DNA of 30,538 nucleotides from contig DHMO01000014.1 of assembly GCA_002405835.1 (NCBI GenBank), positions 1-30,538 on the forward strand, given 5' to 3'. The notes beneath the pieces were generated by a model. The model ran no database searches. It was not told where the DNA came from and saw nothing but the letters and a program-made list of their open reading frames with translations. The DNA comes from Lentisphaeria bacterium UBA4640. GTDB lineage: Bacteria; Verrucomicrobiota; Lentisphaeria; Victivallales; UBA1829. Positions 16,413-24,569 of this stretch are shown here, piece by piece. The stretch's first letter is position 1. The number at the start of each line of letters is the position of its first letter. The position numbers were made by a program, and so were the translations under genes.

Positions 16413-16850
16413 TTATTTCTTTCCTGCCGGGGCGGCGGCAGCTTTGGCGTCCGCCGTGGACGCGGCTACACGTCTCTGCGTTTTATCGCGGATAGCTCCG
16501 ACGGTCTGCTTCTTGCCCTTTCTCGTACGGGCGTTCGTGCGGGTACGCTGACCTCTGCACGGCAGGCTCTTGCGGTGACGGAGACCGCGGTAGCAGTTGA
16601 TCGCCTGGAGACGTCTGATGTCCTGGGCGAGCATACGTCTGAGATCGCCTTCCACCACATAGTCGTTCTGAAGAAGGGTGGTAATAGCGGAAATGTTCTC
16701 ATCGGTCAGCTGACTGGCCTTGAGTCCGGGATTGATTTTTGCTTTGGCGAGAATTTCCGTTGCAAGCGCCGGTCCGATTCCATAGATGTACTGGATGGCG
16801 TATTCGATGCGCTTGTTGGCCGGGATGTCGACTCCGATAATTCTAGGCAT
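16413..16850 (-). CDS. rpsM: 30S ribosomal protein S13
   Basis: This 145-residue protein begins MPRIIGVDIPANKRIEYAI and contains the GIG helix-hairpin motif (YIYGIGPALA), CYRGLRHRKSLPCRGQRTRTNARTRKG and a basic C-terminus. I start at 16850 because this is the ATG of the family start with GGAG upstream; the frame is open to a TTG seven codons earlier, but that overlaps the rpmJ stop. The C-terminal 15-20 residues form an Ala/Lys tail beyond the usual end. S13 contacts tRNA and the 50S subunit. Confidence 0.97.
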   Translation of the reverse strand: MPRIIGVDIPANKRIEYAIQYIYGIGPALATEILAKAKINPGLKASQLTDENISAITTLLQNDYVVEGDLRRMLAQDIRRLQAINCYRGLRHRKSLPCRGQRTRTNARTRKGKKQTVGAIRDKTQRRVAASTADAKAAAAPAGKK

Positions 16851-16867
16851 TCTTGTCGCGCTCCGTT

Positions 16868-16984
16868 TCAACCTTGCTTCTGTTTATGGCGGGGGTTGCG
16901 GGAGCATACGACTCTCACAACGCCTTTACGTTTGATTATCTGACAGGATTCACACCTGCGTTTGATGGACGCTCTGACTTTCAT
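16868..16984 (-). CDS. rpmJ: 50S ribosomal protein L36, zinc-binding form
   Basis: This 38-residue protein starts MKVRASIKRRCESC and has the zinc ribbon ligands C11, C14, C27 and H33, so it is the C+ form. The start is the ATG at 16984 with GAAGG upstream; the frame is open further upstream without an ATG. It is the first gene of the operon, 17 nt before rpsM. infA and secY, often found upstream, are not present. Confidence 0.97.
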   Translation of the reverse strand: MKVRASIKRRCESCQIIKRKGVVRVVCSRNPRHKQKQG

Positions 16985-17083
16985 AACAGATACAACCTTC
17001 AAAAAAGTGTTTGGGTGAATAGTACCGCCGCGCCCCTCACGGGCTTGGCGCCTCTTCTCCGTGTTCAAAGCTTGGAATGCCAA

Positions 17084-17103
17084 CCGGTGTCGCGACACAC
17101 CGG
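17084..17103 (-). promoter_or_regulatory. Hairpin in the alpha operon leader
   Basis: A 7-bp stem (ccggtgt/acaccgg) with a 6-nt loop sits about 20 nt after the predicted transcription start, within a leader of about 140 nt. A second weaker GC pairing (gcgcc/ggcgc near 17031-17052) lies closer to rpmJ. The leader is long for this window and may carry ribosomal-protein control, but no known motif was recognised. Confidence 0.5.
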
Positions 17104-17129
17104 GGGGACGGATTGCACACGAATTTTAT

Positions 17130-17157
17130 AATATACAATAAATCGCAAAAATTGCAA
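17130..17157 (-). promoter_or_regulatory. Promoter of rpmJ-rpsM-rpsK-rpoA-rplQ
   Basis: On the minus strand, TTGCAA (17152-17157), a 16-bp AT-rich spacer and TATATT (17130-17135). It lies just after the ABC ATPase terminator, so the alpha operon here is an independent transcription unit. Confidence 0.7.
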
Positions 17158-17164
17158 GCGGCAA

Positions 17165-17228
17165 ACAAAAAATAAAAAAATAAAAATATTTTTCCGCCGG
17201 CAAACCGCAAAAAACGGCTTCCGGCGGA
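17165..17228 (-). terminator. Strong terminator of the tatD-HNH-ABC operon
   Basis: An 8-bp outer stem (tccgccgg at 17193-17200, ccggcgga at 17221-17228) encloses an inner aaaccgc/cggctt pairing. On the minus strand it is followed by a long T-rich tract over 17165-17192. It starts 15 nt past the ATPase stop. Confidence 0.92.
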
Positions 17229-17242
17229 CTCCCGCAAACGAT

Positions 17243-18304
17243 TCAGTCGTTCAGCACAACCACTTTCGAGGGATCAACATACAGCGTCCACTCCGAGCCC
17301 GGCTCTCGATGCGGAGGATCCACTTCAAACACGGTAACCGCGTCATTCACGGAAAAGAACTGCCACTCCGTGCGGTCGCCGAGATAGCTGCCGCCCTTCA
17401 GAACACAGCGGAGCTCTTCCATCTCCGCGGAAGTCTTTTCGAAACGGATATGCTCCGGACGCATCATCAGCGTCACCTCCGTTCCCGGAGCCAGCTTGCC
17501 GAATGCCGAAGCATGAAGAATTCCGCAGGAACAGGCGACCTCCGCGACGCCGTTCTCAAACGAAACAACTTTGCCGCGGATAAAATTGGCGTCGCCGAGA
17601 AAGCCCGCGATGAACTCGTTCACCGGACGCCGGTAGAGCTGCCGGGGTGTGCCCAGCTGAACGACATTGCCTTTGTCAAGAACCGCAATGCGGTCCGCCA
17701 TGCTCAACGCCTCGCGGCGGTCATGCGTCACATAAAGCGCCGTCACTCCGCGCTCCTTGCAGATGCGGCGGATCTCCAGACGCATGGAATCGCGAAGCCG
17801 GGCGTCGAGATTCGAGAGAGGTTCATCGAGCAGAAGAACCGAGGGATTCACCGCCAGAGCGCGCGCAAGCGCAACCCGCTGCTGCTGTCCGCCCGAAAGC
17901 GACTGAATCCGGCGGTCCGCGCAATCGGCGAGACGCACCAGTTCGAGCATTTCGCCGACCTTTTCGCGAATCGCGGCTTTCTTTTCCCCCTGAATCTGAA
18001 GTCCGAACGCGACATTCTCGAAAACGCTCATGTGCGGCCAGAGCGCGTAGTTCTGAAAAACCATCGCGGCGCGCCGTTTTTCGGGGGGAAAATCCGTGAC
18101 ATCGGTTCCGTCAAACAGAACCGAACCTTCATCCGGCTTCAGAAGACCGGCAATGATGCGGAGAAGCGTTGATTTTCCGCAGCCGGAAGAACCGAGCAGA
18201 AAAAAGAGTTCGCCAGACTGAACGGTCAGATCGACCGGATTCAGAACGCGCGTGTTCCTGACATACGATTTCGAGATTCCGCGGATTTCAACAGTCGTTC
18301 CCAT
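17243..18304 (-). CDS. ABC transporter ATP-binding protein (PotA/FbpC/UgpC type) without a permease partner
   Basis: This 353-residue importer ATPase has Walker A GSSGCGKST (38-46), Q-loop Q84, signature LSGGQQQR (136-143), Walker B LLLDEP (157-162) and H-loop H194. A C-terminal TOBE-like regulatory domain runs from about residue 240 to the end. This layout is that of the Fe3+, spermidine/putrescine or sugar importer group. No permease or binding protein is encoded nearby, so it may serve permeases encoded elsewhere. The ATG comes 3 nt after the HNH gene and has no clear Shine-Dalgarno, implying coupled translation. Confidence 0.92.
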   Translation of the reverse strand: MGTTVEIRGISKSYVRNTRVLNPVDLTVQSGELFFLLGSSGCGKSTLLRIIAGLLKPDEGSVLFDGTDVTDFPPEKRRAAMVFQNYALWPHMSVFENVAFGLQIQGEKKAAIREKVGEMLELVRLADCADRRIQSLSGGQQQRVALARALAVNPSVLLLDEPLSNLDARLRDSMRLEIRRICKERGVTALYVTHDRREALSMADRIAVLDKGNVVQLGTPRQLYRRPVNEFIAGFLGDANFIRGKVVSFENGVAEVACSCGILHASAFGKLAPGTEVTLMMRPEHIRFEKTSAEMEELRCVLKGGSYLGDRTEWQFFSVNDAVTVFEVDPPHREPGSEWTLYVDPSKVVVLND

Positions 18305-18307
18305 AGG

Positions 18308-18598
18308 TCAAAGTCCCAGTTTTTTCATGATCATTTCTGCGGGCGTAAGATATTTCTTTTCATTGTTGCACTCCTTGCAGCACGGGACAACATTGCCGCG
18401 GACGCTTTTTCCGCCGCGGACGACGGGGACAATGTGGTCCATCGTCAGCTCCTCCGGGGGGAATTTCTGTCCGCAGTAATGACAGATTCCGCGTGCAAGC
18501 TGTTCACGCCACCAGCCGGATTTGCGAAGCTCGCGGGCTTTGGCGCGCTCGCGGGCGACATGGGCGTCGTCCTTCTGAATATCGATCCAGTCATCCAT
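18308..18598 (-). CDS. Small HNH endonuclease
   Basis: This 96-residue protein is an HNH nuclease of the zinc-stabilised type. The CxxC pair C39/C42 is in ICHYCG, the catalytic D54-H55 in TMDHIVP, N69 in GNVVPCC, and the second CxxC is C74/C77 in CKECNNEK. The first 37 residues are charged and helical. It has AAAGGAG before its ATG and lies between tatD (3-nt gap) and the ABC ATPase (3-nt gap). Such stand-alone HNH proteins are common and often of unknown role. Being next to TatD nuclease suggests DNA processing or repair, but this is inference. Confidence 0.85.
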   Translation of the reverse strand: MDDWIDIQKDDAHVARERAKARELRKSGWWREQLARGICHYCGQKFPPEELTMDHIVPVVRGGKSVRGNVVPCCKECNNEKKYLTPAEMIMKKLGL

Positions 18599-18601
18599 AG
18601 T

Positions 18602-19387
18602 TTATCTCCTTTCCGGCTCACCGAAGAGAGCGAATGCGTTGCGGGTTGTCCGCTCCGCAATCTGTTCCGCCGGAACGCCTTTCAGCTCGGCGAGCTTATG
18701 CGCGACGAGCGGCAGATATTCGGGCGTGTTGAGACGTCCGCGGAAGGGAACCGGAGCGAGATATGGGGAATCGGTCTCCAGCAGAATCCGGTCCTCCGGC
18801 ATCTGCATCACAACTTCGCGGATATTGTCCGAACGCTTGAAGGTCAGCATCCCGCCGACTCCGAAATACGCACCGAGCGCCGCAAACCTGCACATCCACT
18901 CCGCAGTTCCGGCGAAACAGTGAACGACGAAGCGTCCGCCGCGCGCCGCAAATGCGGAAAGCGCATCGAAACAGACCTGATACGCATCATCGCTTCCCTC
19001 CGCCGCGCGGCAGTGGATGATTGCGGGAGCCTTGCAGCGCAGGGCGAATTCCAGCATGTCATTCAGAACAGCAGTCTGTTTTTCGAGCGGGGAGATGGAG
19101 TAGAACGTGTCGATTCCGATCTCTCCGACAGCGCGGAAGCGCGGATCGGCGGCGAGACGGTCGAACGCGGCGGGATCGTTCACATATCCCTCCGCCTCAT
19201 GCGGATGAACCCCGGCGGCAAAAAAAACGTCGGGATGAACCTGTACAAAATCGCGGATTGCAAGAGCGTCGGCAAGGGAGCTTGCGCAGACAAGCTGAAA
19301 ACGGACGCCGAGTTCCTGCGCCTTGCGGATCATTTCATGATTGTCCCGTTCCGGAGAGAGATGAAGATGTGTATCAAAAAGTTCCAT
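18602..19387 (-). CDS. tatD: TatD-family metal-dependent DNase
   Basis: This 261-residue TIM-barrel hydrolase shows the TatD metal ligands H7 and H9 (DTHLHL), E89 (VGEIGID), H125 (IIHCR), H156 (VVHCFAG) and D206 (ETDSPYLAP). TatD enzymes act as 3'-5' exonucleases and in DNA fragmentation or repair; some relatives are D-aminoacyl-tRNA deacylase-like. It is first in a three-gene operon with the HNH nuclease and the ABC ATPase, with AAAGGA upstream of its ATG. Confidence 0.9.
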   Translation of the reverse strand: MELFDTHLHLSPERDNHEMIRKAQELGVRFQLVCASSLADALAIRDFVQVHPDVFFAAGVHPHEAEGYVNDPAAFDRLAADPRFRAVGEIGIDTFYSISPLEKQTAVLNDMLEFALRCKAPAIIHCRAAEGSDDAYQVCFDALSAFAARGGRFVVHCFAGTAEWMCRFAALGAYFGVGGMLTFKRSDNIREVVMQMPEDRILLETDSPYLAPVPFRGRLNTPEYLPLVAHKLAELKGVPAEQIAERTTRNAFALFGEPERR

Positions 19388-19406
19388 TATCAGTTTTCCT
19401 TTCTAT

Positions 19407-19436
19407 ATAATATTATCCGTTTTTCCGGAATTTCAA
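19407..19436 (-). promoter_or_regulatory. Promoter of tatD operon
   Basis: On the minus strand, TTGAAA (19431-19436), an 18-bp spacer and TATTAT (19407-19412), with an alternative TAATAT at a 15-bp spacer. The -35 and first part of the spacer are identical over 19 nt (TTGAAATTCCGGAAAAACG) to the rpmE promoter. Confidence 0.6.
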
Positions 19437-19437
19437 C

Positions 19438-19466
19438 TTGCAAAACGCCCGAAATGCCTTTATTGT
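19438..19466 (+). promoter_or_regulatory. Promoter of the GT-C-like membrane protein gene
   Basis: TTGCAA (19438-19443), a 17-bp spacer and TATTGT (19461-19466) on the plus strand. The start is predicted near 19473, about 20 nt before the ATG. It is back to back with the tatD promoter, with only one base between the two -35 boxes. Confidence 0.65.
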
Positions 19467-19492
19467 AATGAAAATTTTCCAGGGAGTCTGAC

Positions 19493-21343
19493 ATGCGATT
19501 CATTTTTCTGTTTTTTCTGATGTTTTCCTGCGCATTCGGCGAAGAGATTTTTCTTCAGCCGGGCGCTCCGCTGTTCCGCACATCGGAACTTTCCCCGCGC
19601 CCGGACAGCATCGTTCCGGAACCCGGAGTTTATCTTGAGCCGACGGGGAAGAGCGTTGTGAAGCACTACGAAAAAAACGCCCTTGCCTACCGCCTCAGGA
19701 TGAAAGAAGTGCGTGTCAATCCGCAGACGACGGCGTGGACGCTGGACGAGCTCGGGACCGAACTGCGCGACGGACAGTTTCTGCGCTACTTCCCGATCCG
19801 CGATGTGGGACGAATGGTCTTCGGAGCCGTTCTGGTGCTCGCGGCGGCGCTCTGCGCCAGAGTTTTTTTTGTGAAACGCAACCTCTGGTATCCCGCAATC
19901 GCAATTCTGCTGTTCCAGTGGGGAATCATGCTCTACATCACCGGATGCGTGCCGGCGCTCTACTCGCACCCGTTTGATGAAATCCACTATTTCGCCGCGG
20001 CACACGATATTGCGCACGGAGTTTTCAACGCCCGGCAATGGAGCTACACCATCGGGCTCCCCCTGCTCTACGTTCCCTTCATCTGGCTGACCGGAGCGAA
20101 AGAATTCTACGACATCGAAGTCCCGTACACGCTCTTCAACACATACCTGCTGGGACCGCTCTGTCTCATCCTGCTCTATTTCATCCTGCGCAAGCTGACG
20201 CGAAGCGAGGCGAAGGCGTTCGGCGGAGTTGTGCTCTATCAGCTTATGAGCGTGTTCTATCAATACCAGGACCAGTGGATGCCGGACATGGCGGACTGGG
20301 CACACAACATCTACAAATCCTTCTTCACATTCCCGACGCTGGATTTTTCCTACAATCTCTACACAAAGTACACAATCCTGCATTGCAATGCGCTTAGCGA
20401 CACACTTTCAACGCTGACGGTGTTCGGCTGCATTGCGCTCCTCCTTTATGCCAAAAACGGCTGGAAGACTCTGACCGGGCTCTCGGTTCTGTTCGGCTAT
20501 GCATGCGTGGTGCGGCTGAACAACATTTTCTTCGCTCCGCTTCTTGCGTTTCTGCTGATCCGCAACTGCCGGGAGCAGCTGCACGACTGGAAGTTCGCCG
20601 TCCGCTTTCTCGGCACGGGCGCGGCATGCTGGTTCGCGGTGGTTGCTCTTCAGCTGATCATCAACCGGGTTCAGTTCGGAGACTTCCTCCGGTTCCCGTA
20701 CTGTCTGCATGATGCAGAGGTCTACAAAGGGTTCATGTGGAAGGTGGTCCCGCACGGGCTCCGCTTCATCCTTTCGACGCTTTACGCGTACTTCACGCTC
20801 GGTCTTGCGGGACTCTGTCTGATGCGGGAGCGGCGGATGCGCACGGTGTTCGGCTTGTGGATTCTGCCGCTGTTCTTTTTCTTCGCAGGCTACCCGCAGA
20901 TCGGAAACAATGTCACGCGCTTTCTGCTGAGCATCGTCATGGTTCTTCCCGCATGCATCTTCTGCACCGAATGCTTTGACAGCGCCTCCTGGAAGGAACG
21001 CATTGCAGCGATGACGGCGGTTCTTCTTCCGCTGGTGACTGCGGCTCCGTCGAACTACCAGTTTCCGCGTCTGCTTCAGTGGGATCTTCAGCAATACGCG
21101 AACGGATTCCTGACCGCCAATGTTCTGACGGTTCTTTCCGTGCTGATCTCCATTGCGCTGGCGGTGATTTTTCTGCGGAAGAAACGCGAAGAGTTTCTGT
21201 TTGTAATGGTCTTTCTTGCGCTGTTTCTTCCGGGCAGCTGGCACCTCCTCGCGGTTGCAGCAGCCGGGCTTTTCCTCCGCGCCGTTTACGATGCATGCGC
21301 GGAGCTTCTTCCCCTCTTTGCCGGAACGAAGGCGGCGGAGTGA
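19493..21343 (+). CDS. Polytopic membrane protein, GT-C glycosyltransferase-like
   Basis: This 616-residue protein has an N-terminal signal-like segment (1-16), then about 90 residues of extracytoplasmic sequence. Roughly ten or more membrane helices follow, starting near 105. After the second helix lies SHPFDEIHYF, with D162-E163 in the position where GT-C enzymes (protein mannosyltransferase and ArnT-like families) keep their catalytic acidic pair. An inference is that it transfers a sugar from a lipid carrier on the outer face of the membrane. The N-terminal soluble region ahead of the first helix is unusual for the family and I do not recognise it. GGGAG precedes the ATG. It is monocistronic and divergent from tatD. 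Confidence 0.6.
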   Translation: MRFIFLFFLMFSCAFGEEIFLQPGAPLFRTSELSPRPDSIVPEPGVYLEPTGKSVVKHYEKNALAYRLRMKEVRVNPQTTAWTLDELGTELRDGQFLRYFPIRDVGRMVFGAVLVLAAALCARVFFVKRNLWYPAIAILLFQWGIMLYITGCVPALYSHPFDEIHYFAAAHDIAHGVFNARQWSYTIGLPLLYVPFIWLTGAKEFYDIEVPYTLFNTYLLGPLCLILLYFILRKLTRSEAKAFGGVVLYQLMSVFYQYQDQWMPDMADWAHNIYKSFFTFPTLDFSYNLYTKYTILHCNALSDTLSTLTVFGCIALLLYAKNGWKTLTGLSVLFGYACVVRLNNIFFAPLLAFLLIRNCREQLHDWKFAVRFLGTGAACWFAVVALQLIINRVQFGDFLRFPYCLHDAEVYKGFMWKVVPHGLRFILSTLYAYFTLGLAGLCLMRERRMRTVFGLWILPLFFFFAGYPQIGNNVTRFLLSIVMVLPACIFCTECFDSASWKERIAAMTAVLLPLVTAAPSNYQFPRLLQWDLQQYANGFLTANVLTVLSVLISIALAVIFLRKKREEFLFVMVFLALFLPGSWHLLAVAAAGLFLRAVYDACAELLPLFAGTKAAE

Positions 21344-21359
21344 AGCGGAACCGCCGCCT
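21330..21359. terminator. Inverted repeat between converging genes, possible terminator
   Basis: aggcggcgg and ccgccgcct (9 bp each) frame a 12-nt loop that includes the stop codon of the membrane protein gene. It sits between two converging genes. Neither side has a T run, so intrinsic termination would be weak. Confidence 0.4.
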
Positions 21360-21368
21360 CGCGGAAAC

Positions 21369-24300
21369 TCAGCGGGATTCCGTCAGCTCAAAGAAAACAG
21401 CCGGCCCCTTCTGCAAAGCGGCCGTGTCGACCGCGATCTTTATGTTTTCCCCTTCCCGCACGACAGGGATCCGCTCCAGCCGGACGCCGTCCGCACGGAG
21501 AGAATAGCAGACCAACCGCTTCGGATTCTTCAGCTTCAGGTCATAGGAACCCGTCCGCATCAGGGCGGGACCGCGCGAAAGAGAAACCAGCTTCGAGGGG
21601 TCTTGCCCGTCAACCTGCATGTCACGATTGACGACGGTTGTCGCCAAAATCAGAACGATCCGTCCGGAAGAGTTCAGAGGACGTCCGTCAACCGAAGTCG
21701 CGGCGGCGAGAACATCCGCTGTTGTTTTTTCCACACAGAACGCGGAGAGTTCCGCCCGGCTTCCGGCGGGAAGCACGACGGCCTGCGACCGGGGAGTATC
21801 GACCTGAATCCGGCGGGCCGGTGCATCAAGGGTGATCTCTCCCGTATCCGACTGGAAGATTCCGCGTGAAACATCGGTTCTGTTCTCCGCGTTCAAAATA
21901 CCTTTTCTCCGAAGCTGTTCCACACAATCCTTCAACGGGAACGTATCGTCGGCGGAAGCGGAAACGCTCGAAAACCATCCGTGCAGGTACGTTTTCGAAG
22001 AACCGGAAACCGGAAGCAGATAATCCGGTTCGGGAAGTTCCGGAAGCCCCTCCGGCAGCGGGCGGTCCGGAAACGCCGTTCCGAATCCCGCAAGAAGCGT
22101 CAGTTTGCTCTGCTCCGCTGAAACAGCCTCTCCCCCATCTTTGGAAAGCAGATAGGAATCCGGAACAGTCAGCATAATTCTGTGCGGCGACGGAGTAACA
22201 TCTCCACGCAGGAAAAACGCATTTCCGAGAAATTCGCCGGCACGCAGAACCGGATTCGGAGCGACCTGGAACGGACCGAGACGCGGACGCTTCCAGAAGC
22301 CGTCGAGCATGACCGCCATCTCATGAATCGCAAGCGTGCTGTAGCCCTGCAAGGCGGCGTATGCGGTAAACACCAGCGGCATCTCGTGCTGATAAGGGTT
22401 CCAGAAACAGTGATTGAATTCACCGACTCCGAACGGACGCCCGTAAAGACGCTGCGCATTGAGTCCGCGGAAATAACTTGCGCACTCTCCGGCGGCGCTC
22501 GCCTGTCCGACCTGAGACCCCGGACGCGCCCAATTGCTCGGATGCTTGTAATAGACATGGCAGTCGGCAAACGGAACCGTATCCCAAAGGGTTGCTGCAT
22601 TGAAGACGGGGTGATAGCCGTTCTGCGTAACGAGTCCGTTGAATCCTGCGTCGCGGATCACTTTGGAACACCAGCGATTCATCTCTTCCGCACACTCAAT
22701 CCGGAAACGGACGGTTTCCACGATGAGTTCAGGCGAGACATCATACGTTTTAAAACGTGGCAGATTCTGCAGTCCGGCTCCGCGCAGTTCCGGCGGACGC
22801 TCCGCATCCGGTCTGCCGGAAAAGCGCTTCCGGAGCCACTCCGACCACTTCCGGTGAAAATATTCATACTCTTTCGGAAACCACTTTTCGAGTTCGGCGA
22901 TTCTGCCGAATCCGCTGTACGATTCATTGTAGAATTCCACCAGAATCAACGCAGGGTCATCCTTCCACGCAAGCCCGGTATACGGGTTGACGTGGTTCAG
23001 GAACTTTTCCGCGCCGAGTTTGAAGCGCCGACGTTCCAGATCGCGCCCGATCGTCATCATCAGCTTGTGCATATCGCGGCTGCGGAAAGCCCGGTTCCGC
23101 TCGCCGTCTCCCTCGTAAAGCCCGAAGGAGAAAACGACATGCTGCCAGTTGATCCCCTGTTTTTTCATTTCGGCGAAGAGAAAGTCCCAGCGGTCGAGCA
23201 TCTCAGCATCGAATTCCGCAGGAGTCTGCGACCCGCGCATGATCCAGTCGTCAATTCCATGATCCCGGAAGAGATTATATCCCTGACGGCGAATTGCGGC
23301 GGCGATCCGGACCGCATTTTTCCGGAACTGCTCTTTGGAACAGCCGGACCAGAGCTCCTGCGGCAGACCGCTGGAGAATCCCTGATAACGGGCGGTCTTC
23401 TCCGGAGCTTTTTCGAACACGAGAACACCGCCCTTCCCAATCACCGGACGCCCGAATTTGCCAGCCGGAGCGTCAATCCGCGCGGAGAGGTCGAGAGCCG
23501 TTCCGGGCTTCACTTCGAGCGACTCCATATCCACAGCCCGCCATTCCGCGTTTTCGCGGAAGACTTTCGCCGGAACATGGGGACGCGGAGATCCGAAACG
23601 GAAGAACCATCCTCCGGAACCGCTCAGCACCTTCACTTTCAGCACATTTTTACCCTTCTTCACCGGAAGGAGAACTTTGTGCCGTTCCAAATCGAACGGC
23701 TTTCCGTTTCCTTTTGCAAGAGTGGAAAGAAGCGTCGCACCGTTCAGCTGAACCTCCATCCACCAGTCGGCGGCAAATCCGGCATAAAACGCTTCTTCAC
23801 GATCGTGCTCGAATTCATTCACGAGAAGAGCCGCGCTGCGCGGAGCGAACTCCGAAACAAGGCCGTTCAGCCAGATCGTACAGCCATCCGGCGAAAGATC
23901 CGCCTTTTTCCGGACTTCGCGGTTCTCCGCCGTGCCGTTCTTTCCCGGAAGCCGCACCTTCCAGGTTTCCGAGAACGGCAGCAGTTTCCGGATTGTCCGC
24001 GGATCGGGGGGAAGCGGCTCCGCAGAAAGACGGATCCTCAGCCGGTATTTTTCCCCCGCCTTCACGGCAAGCGGAAGAATCAGACGGTTGTCATGGTTGA
24101 TGCGAACCGCCGGTTCCCCCTCCGCTCCGCCCGCCGGAAGGTATTCCGGGTTCCCGCGGAACTGAAAACCGGATGGAATCCGCTTGCCGTCCCGCATATT
24201 CTTTGCATTGATGAATCCGCCCTCCGGAATCATGGCATCATTGACACGCACTTCCGCGAGACGCAGGAAACGGCGTTTTCCGGCATCGTCGTTCCATGCC

Positions 24301-24569
24301 CCGGCAAATTCAAGGTTCACAACACCGCCGCCCGAAGCGGCAAGGGTGAAGCGGAGTGCAGCGGTGTCTTTTTCCGGAATAATGGTCTCACCGTAAAGAG
24401 AACTCTTCCGCAGTCCCGGCTTTTTCCACATCTGAGGTTTGAAGAGCAGACTGGATTCCGACGTCTCAAGAACCATTCCCGGCGCGCCGTTCAAATCCAG
24501 ACGGAACACGGCATCCTGCGCGCAGAGAACAACTCCTGCGGCAAACAGGAAAAATGCAGGTATCTTCAT
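21369..24569 (-). CDS. Large secreted multi-domain glycoside hydrolase (clan GH-A-like)
   Basis: From the ATG at 24569 this is a 1066-residue exported protein. A signal peptide (MKIPAFFLFAAGVVLCAQ) is followed by a beta-rich domain to about 185. This domain is a clear paralogue of the whole upstream 188-residue protein. A second beta-sandwich at roughly 190-335 contains WMEVQLNGATLLS and VKKGKNVLKVKV, as in sugar-binding domains of GH2-type enzymes. A TIM-barrel-like region (about 390-760) has LVEFYNES, giving a likely acid/base E549, and FGVGEFNH, giving a likely nucleophile E717. C-terminal beta domains end the protein. I chose this start because its ATG overlaps the upstream stop (ATGA) and has AGAGG at good spacing. 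It probably cuts an extracellular glycan. The exact GH family is not recognised. Confidence 0.72.
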   Translation of the reverse strand: MKIPAFFLFAAGVVLCAQDAVFRLDLNGAPGMVLETSESSLLFKPQMWKKPGLRKSSLYGETIIPEKDTAALRFTLAASGGGVVNLEFAGAWNDDAGKRRFLRLAEVRVNDAMIPEGGFINAKNMRDGKRIPSGFQFRGNPEYLPAGGAEGEPAVRINHDNRLILPLAVKAGEKYRLRIRLSAEPLPPDPRTIRKLLPFSETWKVRLPGKNGTAENREVRKKADLSPDGCTIWLNGLVSEFAPRSAALLVNEFEHDREEAFYAGFAADWWMEVQLNGATLLSTLAKGNGKPFDLERHKVLLPVKKGKNVLKVKVLSGSGGWFFRFGSPRPHVPAKVFRENAEWRAVDMESLEVKPGTALDLSARIDAPAGKFGRPVIGKGGVLVFEKAPEKTARYQGFSSGLPQELWSGCSKEQFRKNAVRIAAAIRRQGYNLFRDHGIDDWIMRGSQTPAEFDAEMLDRWDFLFAEMKKQGINWQHVVFSFGLYEGDGERNRAFRSRDMHKLMMTIGRDLERRRFKLGAEKFLNHVNPYTGLAWKDDPALILVEFYNESYSGFGRIAELEKWFPKEYEYFHRKWSEWLRKRFSGRPDAERPPELRGAGLQNLPRFKTYDVSPELIVETVRFRIECAEEMNRWCSKVIRDAGFNGLVTQNGYHPVFNAATLWDTVPFADCHVYYKHPSNWARPGSQVGQASAAGECASYFRGLNAQRLYGRPFGVGEFNHCFWNPYQHEMPLVFTAYAALQGYSTLAIHEMAVMLDGFWKRPRLGPFQVAPNPVLRAGEFLGNAFFLRGDVTPSPHRIMLTVPDSYLLSKDGGEAVSAEQSKLTLLAGFGTAFPDRPLPEGLPELPEPDYLLPVSGSSKTYLHGWFSSVSASADDTFPLKDCVEQLRRKGILNAENRTDVSRGIFQSDTGEITLDAPARRIQVDTPRSQAVVLPAGSRAELSAFCVEKTTADVLAAATSVDGRPLNSSGRIVLILATTVVNRDMQVDGQDPSKLVSLSRGPALMRTGSYDLKLKNPKRLVCYSLRADGVRLERIPVVREGENIKIAVDTAALQKGPAVFFELTESR

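Noticed and set aside
16851..16871. Upstream start for rpsM
   Set aside because: It would use TTG overlapping the rpmJ stop; the conserved S13 start MPRI lies at 16850 with an adequate ribosome site.
17243..19387. Anti-phage defence system (ATPase plus two nucleases)
   Set aside because: The ATPase is a standard importer NBD with a TOBE domain and TatD is a housekeeping family; no toxin, sensor or mobile-element context is present.
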